A DNA stretch of 13,534 nucleotides, from positions 1-13,534 of the forward strand of contig DCTQ01000079.1 in NCBI GenBank assembly GCA_002329395.1, read 5' to 3'. The notes under the pieces were generated by a model, which was not told the origin of the DNA, made no database searches, and worked only from the letters and a program-made list of their open reading frames with translations. The position numbers and the translations under genes were made by a program. The stretch comes from Candidatus Avelusimicrobium alvi (lineage in GTDB: Bacteria > Elusimicrobiota > Elusimicrobia > Elusimicrobiales > Elusimicrobiaceae). Shown one piece after another: positions 11,250-13,534 of the stretch; position 1 is the first letter of the stretch, and the number at the start of each line of letters is the position of its first letter.

Positions 11250-12893
11250 CTATTTCTTGAAAATGTCTCTTAATTTGGCGCTCACGGCGTCCATATCGTC
11301 AATCAGGCCGCGCATTTTTTCTTCAATGCCGACGATGTTGACGGCCTGGCTGAGCTCGGCCGCGTTGATGTCCGGGCAGGTGCCCAAAATCAGGCGCATC
11401 CCGTCCGTGGCGGTTTTAAAGGCGCTCTGGCGGGCGTTGACGCGAGCCATCGTGCACAGGGAAGTCAAGTCAAAGCGGCTGCCTTCGGTTACCACTTTGT
11501 CCGCGCACTGCTTGGAGAACACGGCCGCCACTTCCATTTCGCTGATTAAATCGCCCAGCATAAAGGTAACGTACTGATGGCGGGTGAGTTTGTTGGCGCG
11601 GCAGTCTTCCAGCACGCGGGCCAGGGCTCTAAAGCCCAGGGCCACGCTGTCGGCGCCCACATTGGGGTTCTGCGCGTGGATGGCGTCAAACGCGGCGGCC
11701 TGGTTCAAATAATACTGGCCGCGGCTCTTTAAATGTTCCTGCCAGCGTCCGCGGAAAATCGTCATCTCCAGCACTTCGCTGGTGCCTTCGTAAATACAGG
11801 TGATTTTAACGTCGCGCTTGATTTTTTCAACCGAGAACTCTTTGGTGTAGCCAAAACCGCCCATCGCCTGGATGGCGTCTTCGGCGGCTTTGTTGCCGGA
11901 TTCGGTGGCGTAGAGTTTCGCAATCGCGCCTTCGGTGGCGAGGCCGTGGTTGTTGACTTCCAGCTGTTTGGCCGTCCAGTCAATATATGCGCGGGCCGCT
12001 TCAAAACGGACGTAGTGCGGCGTGATGAGCTTTAACATGAATCCCTGCTTTTCGGCCAGCGGGCCGCCGGCCTGAATGCGCTGCTGGGCGTACTGCAAAG
12101 CGGTTTCCACCGCTTCTTCGCCGCCGCCCAAACCGAACGCGGCCACCATCAGGCGGGTATAGCCGAATACGGCCTGCGCCTGCAGGAAGCCCTGGCCTTC
12201 TTTCAGGCCGATTAAATTTTCGGCGGGAACGTAAACGTCGTCAAACGCCAGGCCCGCGGTGTTGGACAGGCGGATACCGTGTTTGTCTTCGTGCACGTCC
12301 TGCGTAAAACCGGGGGTGCCTTTTTCCACAATAAACCAGCTCGGGCCGCCGGGAGCCAGCGCGAGCACGGTGTAAATATCGGCCACGCCGCCGTTGGAAA
12401 TCCACATTTTGCTGCCGGTAATTTTATAGCCCACGACTTTGCCGTCTTTCACCACGTGTTCGGCGCGGGTGCGCAGGGATACGAGGTCGGAGCCGGCGTC
12501 GGCTTCCGTAGCACCGTACGCCACGAGTTTGTTTTCGTGCGCGATTTTCTGGAACCATTTGGCCTTTTGTTCCGGGGTGCCGCCGACGTTAATCGGGTCG
12601 CTGCCCAGAAAGGTGGCGAATACGCCGGTGGCGATGCCCAGGTCAATACGGGCAAGCTGTTCGCACACGCGGTAGATTTCGGTGGTCTGGCCGCCGAGGC
12701 CGCCGTATTCTTCGGGAATAAGCAAAAGATGCACACCCAGCACGTCGTGGTCGTACATCTCTTTTAAAATGTCTAAAGGAATTTCGTTCTTAGCGTCATG
12801 CTCCCGGATGAGGTTAAAAGAAATCCGGTTTTTAGCATATTGCTTCAAACTGTCCAACATCAGGTTTCTGGTTGTCAGGTCGTTCTTTGCCAT
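11250..12893 (-). CDS. Long acyl-CoA dehydrogenase with extra C-terminal domain
   Basis: An FAD enzyme that oxidises acyl-CoA or, when driven by a bifurcating Etf, reduces enoyl-CoA. At 547 residues it is longer than the standard 380. Residues 1-385 are the classical fold, with VAYGATEADAGSDLVSLRT (126-142), KMWISNGGVADIYTV (162-176), GGFGYTKEFSVEKIKRDVKIT and CIYEGTSEVLE, in which E369 is the expected catalytic base. Residues 390-547 are a helical C-terminal extension of the sort seen in VLCAD/ACAD9-like enzymes. ATG at 12893 gives MAKNDLTTRN and has GGAGA about 9 nt upstream. A TTG-initiated extension to 12935 was rejected. It is the first gene of the operon with etfB (10-nt gap) and etfA. 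Substrate chain length cannot be read from the sequence. Confidence 0.92.
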   Translation of the reverse strand: MAKNDLTTRNLMLDSLKQYAKNRISFNLIREHDAKNEIPLDILKEMYDHDVLGVHLLLIPEEYGGLGGQTTEIYRVCEQLARIDLGIATGVFATFLGSDPINVGGTPEQKAKWFQKIAHENKLVAYGATEADAGSDLVSLRTRAEHVVKDGKVVGYKITGSKMWISNGGVADIYTVLALAPGGPSWFIVEKGTPGFTQDVHEDKHGIRLSNTAGLAFDDVYVPAENLIGLKEGQGFLQAQAVFGYTRLMVAAFGLGGGEEAVETALQYAQQRIQAGGPLAEKQGFMLKLITPHYVRFEAARAYIDWTAKQLEVNNHGLATEGAIAKLYATESGNKAAEDAIQAMGGFGYTKEFSVEKIKRDVKITCIYEGTSEVLEMTIFRGRWQEHLKSRGQYYLNQAAAFDAIHAQNPNVGADSVALGFRALARVLEDCRANKLTRHQYVTFMLGDLISEMEVAAVFSKQCADKVVTEGSRFDLTSLCTMARVNARQSAFKTATDGMRLILGTCPDINAAELSQAVNIVGIEEKMRGLIDDMDAVSAKLRDIFKK

Positions 12894-12965
12894 ATTTGGG
12901 AGTCTCCAAAATACAATATAGATATATGATACCAATTTTTAAGTTTGAGCGCATTTCCCGGGCAT

Positions 12966-12989
12966 AAAAAACCCGGTTTCAAAACCGGG
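12966..12989 (-). terminator. Intrinsic terminator of the pilin gene
   Basis: CCCGGTTT (12972-12979) pairs perfectly with AAACCGGG (12982-12989) around a 2-nt centre. On the minus strand it begins 10 nt past the pilin stop and ends in six T residues (12971-12966). It separates the pilin gene from the acd operon. Confidence 0.85.
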
Positions 12990-12999
12990 AGTTAAAAAG

Positions 13000-13494
13000 C
13001 TATATATCATTTTCCACTCGCCACCCTTGAGCCTCCAGCAATTTACACATTGTTTCCGCTAAGCCCTCTTGCCGATACCAACATTCATAGTGATCATCCC
13101 CATTAATCGTTTCATGCAGTAAACCATAGCCCTTATCTAAACGCCATGCCCACCAACGACAATACTGAGAGCCATATCCGCCACACCAAGCTTCATAACG
13201 AAAATATTTAGAATCACTTTCAGTAGCTGTCGTTGGAATAAGCGGCAGCGTGATATCCAATTCTCCTCCCGGATTAGTCCCTAAAAATTCTACATTTTCC
13301 ATAGGATATCCGCCCTGCCCCAATACCCATACAGCCATAGCTTGATCCAAGGTTTTACCAATCGAAAGGGCTTCCGCCATACGGCTTTTTTCTACCGCTT
13401 TCTCATACTGCGGCAAGGCGACAGCCGACAATATGCCGATAATTAAAACGACTACCAACAGCTCTATTAGCGTAAATCCGAGGTTTTTCTGCAC
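13000..13494 (-). CDS. Type IV pilin-like protein (PilE-type, class III signal)
   Basis: A prepilin exported to the inner membrane, cut by the prepilin peptidase and assembled into pilus-like fibres. The leader is MQKNLG, cut before FTLIELLVVVLIIGILSAVALPQYEKAVEKSRMAEAL, with Glu5 of the mature form present. The rest is a globular head with four cysteines: WCGGYGSQYC, YECWY and ETMCKLL. Two disulfides are therefore possible. It is unusually rich in Trp, Gly and Tyr (YCRWWAWRLDKGYG). GTG at 13494 was chosen because it gives a short basic leader and has AGGGGG 9 nt upstream. The frame also runs back to a TTG at 13533, next to the window end, which would give a 19-residue leader. The gene looks more AT-rich than its neighbours. 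It may be one of many pilin paralogues; no assembly genes are nearby. Confidence 0.88.
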   Translation of the reverse strand: MQKNLGFTLIELLVVVLIIGILSAVALPQYEKAVEKSRMAEALSIGKTLDQAMAVWVLGQGGYPMENVEFLGTNPGGELDITLPLIPTTATESDSKYFRYEAWCGGYGSQYCRWWAWRLDKGYGLLHETINGDDHYECWYRQEGLAETMCKLLEAQGWRVENDI

Positions 13495-13534
13495 GGGATA
13501 TATCCCCCTATTTATATAAGTTGATATTCCCAAT

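Noticed and set aside
10598..11260. 220-codon plus-strand frame
   Set aside because: It is antisense to etfB, which is a clear family member.
12895..12910. Small hairpin overlapping the Shine-Dalgarno of the acyl-CoA dehydrogenase
   Set aside because: Only five weak pairs (TTTGG/CCAAA) are possible; this is too unstable to propose as a regulatory element.
12894..12935. TTG-initiated N-terminal extension of the acyl-CoA dehydrogenase
   Set aside because: The extra 14 residues lie in the AT-rich leader. The ATG at 12893 has a good GGAGA and a sensible family N-terminus.

Overview
The window is a bacterial chromosome segment. Every confident gene except one small ORF is on the minus strand. 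The best taxonomic reading is a gut-type Elusimicrobiota (Elusimicrobium-like). The main pointer is the right-hand PilE-like pilin, whose leader (QKNLG|FTLIE) and early helix (VEKSRMAEALS) resemble the abundant pilins of that phylum. The fairly GC-rich housekeeping genes and the ferredoxin-fused Etf fit an anaerobe. This is inference from sequence style, not from a database comparison.

Layout from left to right (minus-strand transcription runs right to left). Positions 1-438 hold no credible gene. They contain two copies of a 53-bp direct repeat, two copies of a 21-bp repeat, several hairpins and a strong terminator. Positions 439-2086 are the classic rpsF-ssb-rpsR-rplI operon, preceded by a structured leader (about 2087-2230). 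Positions 2293-2757 carry a DUF167 gene and a GIY-YIG nuclease gene missing its first part. The truncated end abuts a 112-bp, fully palindromic, MITE-like element (2761-2872). Positions 2893-7476 form a tight four-gene run: a sensor histidine kinase with no visible response regulator, a DUF3307-like membrane protein, a DnaQ-type exonuclease and phosphoglycerate mutase GpmI. Positions 7477-7654 are structured intergenic DNA, followed by the only plus-strand gene, a small basic hypothetical (7655-7918), with a convergent terminator. Positions 7988-9136 encode a secreted ChaN/TraB-like protein. Positions 9261-12893 are an operon for a long acyl-CoA dehydrogenase, EtfB and a ferredoxin-fused EtfA. 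Positions 13000-13494 are a type IV pilin-like gene.

Functionally, the acd-etfB-etfA cluster is the most coherent metabolic unit. It looks like an electron-bifurcating or ferredoxin-linked enoyl-CoA reductase, which could serve as an electron sink in a fermenter, but no thiolase, hydratase or CoA-transferase is present to fix the substrate. The kinase and membrane protein share a 4-nt overlap and may act together. The most unusual details are the Asp-to-Asn change at the first metal-ligand position of GpmI, the cruciform-like element beside the decapitated nuclease gene, and the potential pseudoknot in the rpsF leader. I see no rRNA, tRNA, CRISPR array or complete insertion sequence, and nothing that amounts to a clearly new multi-gene system.
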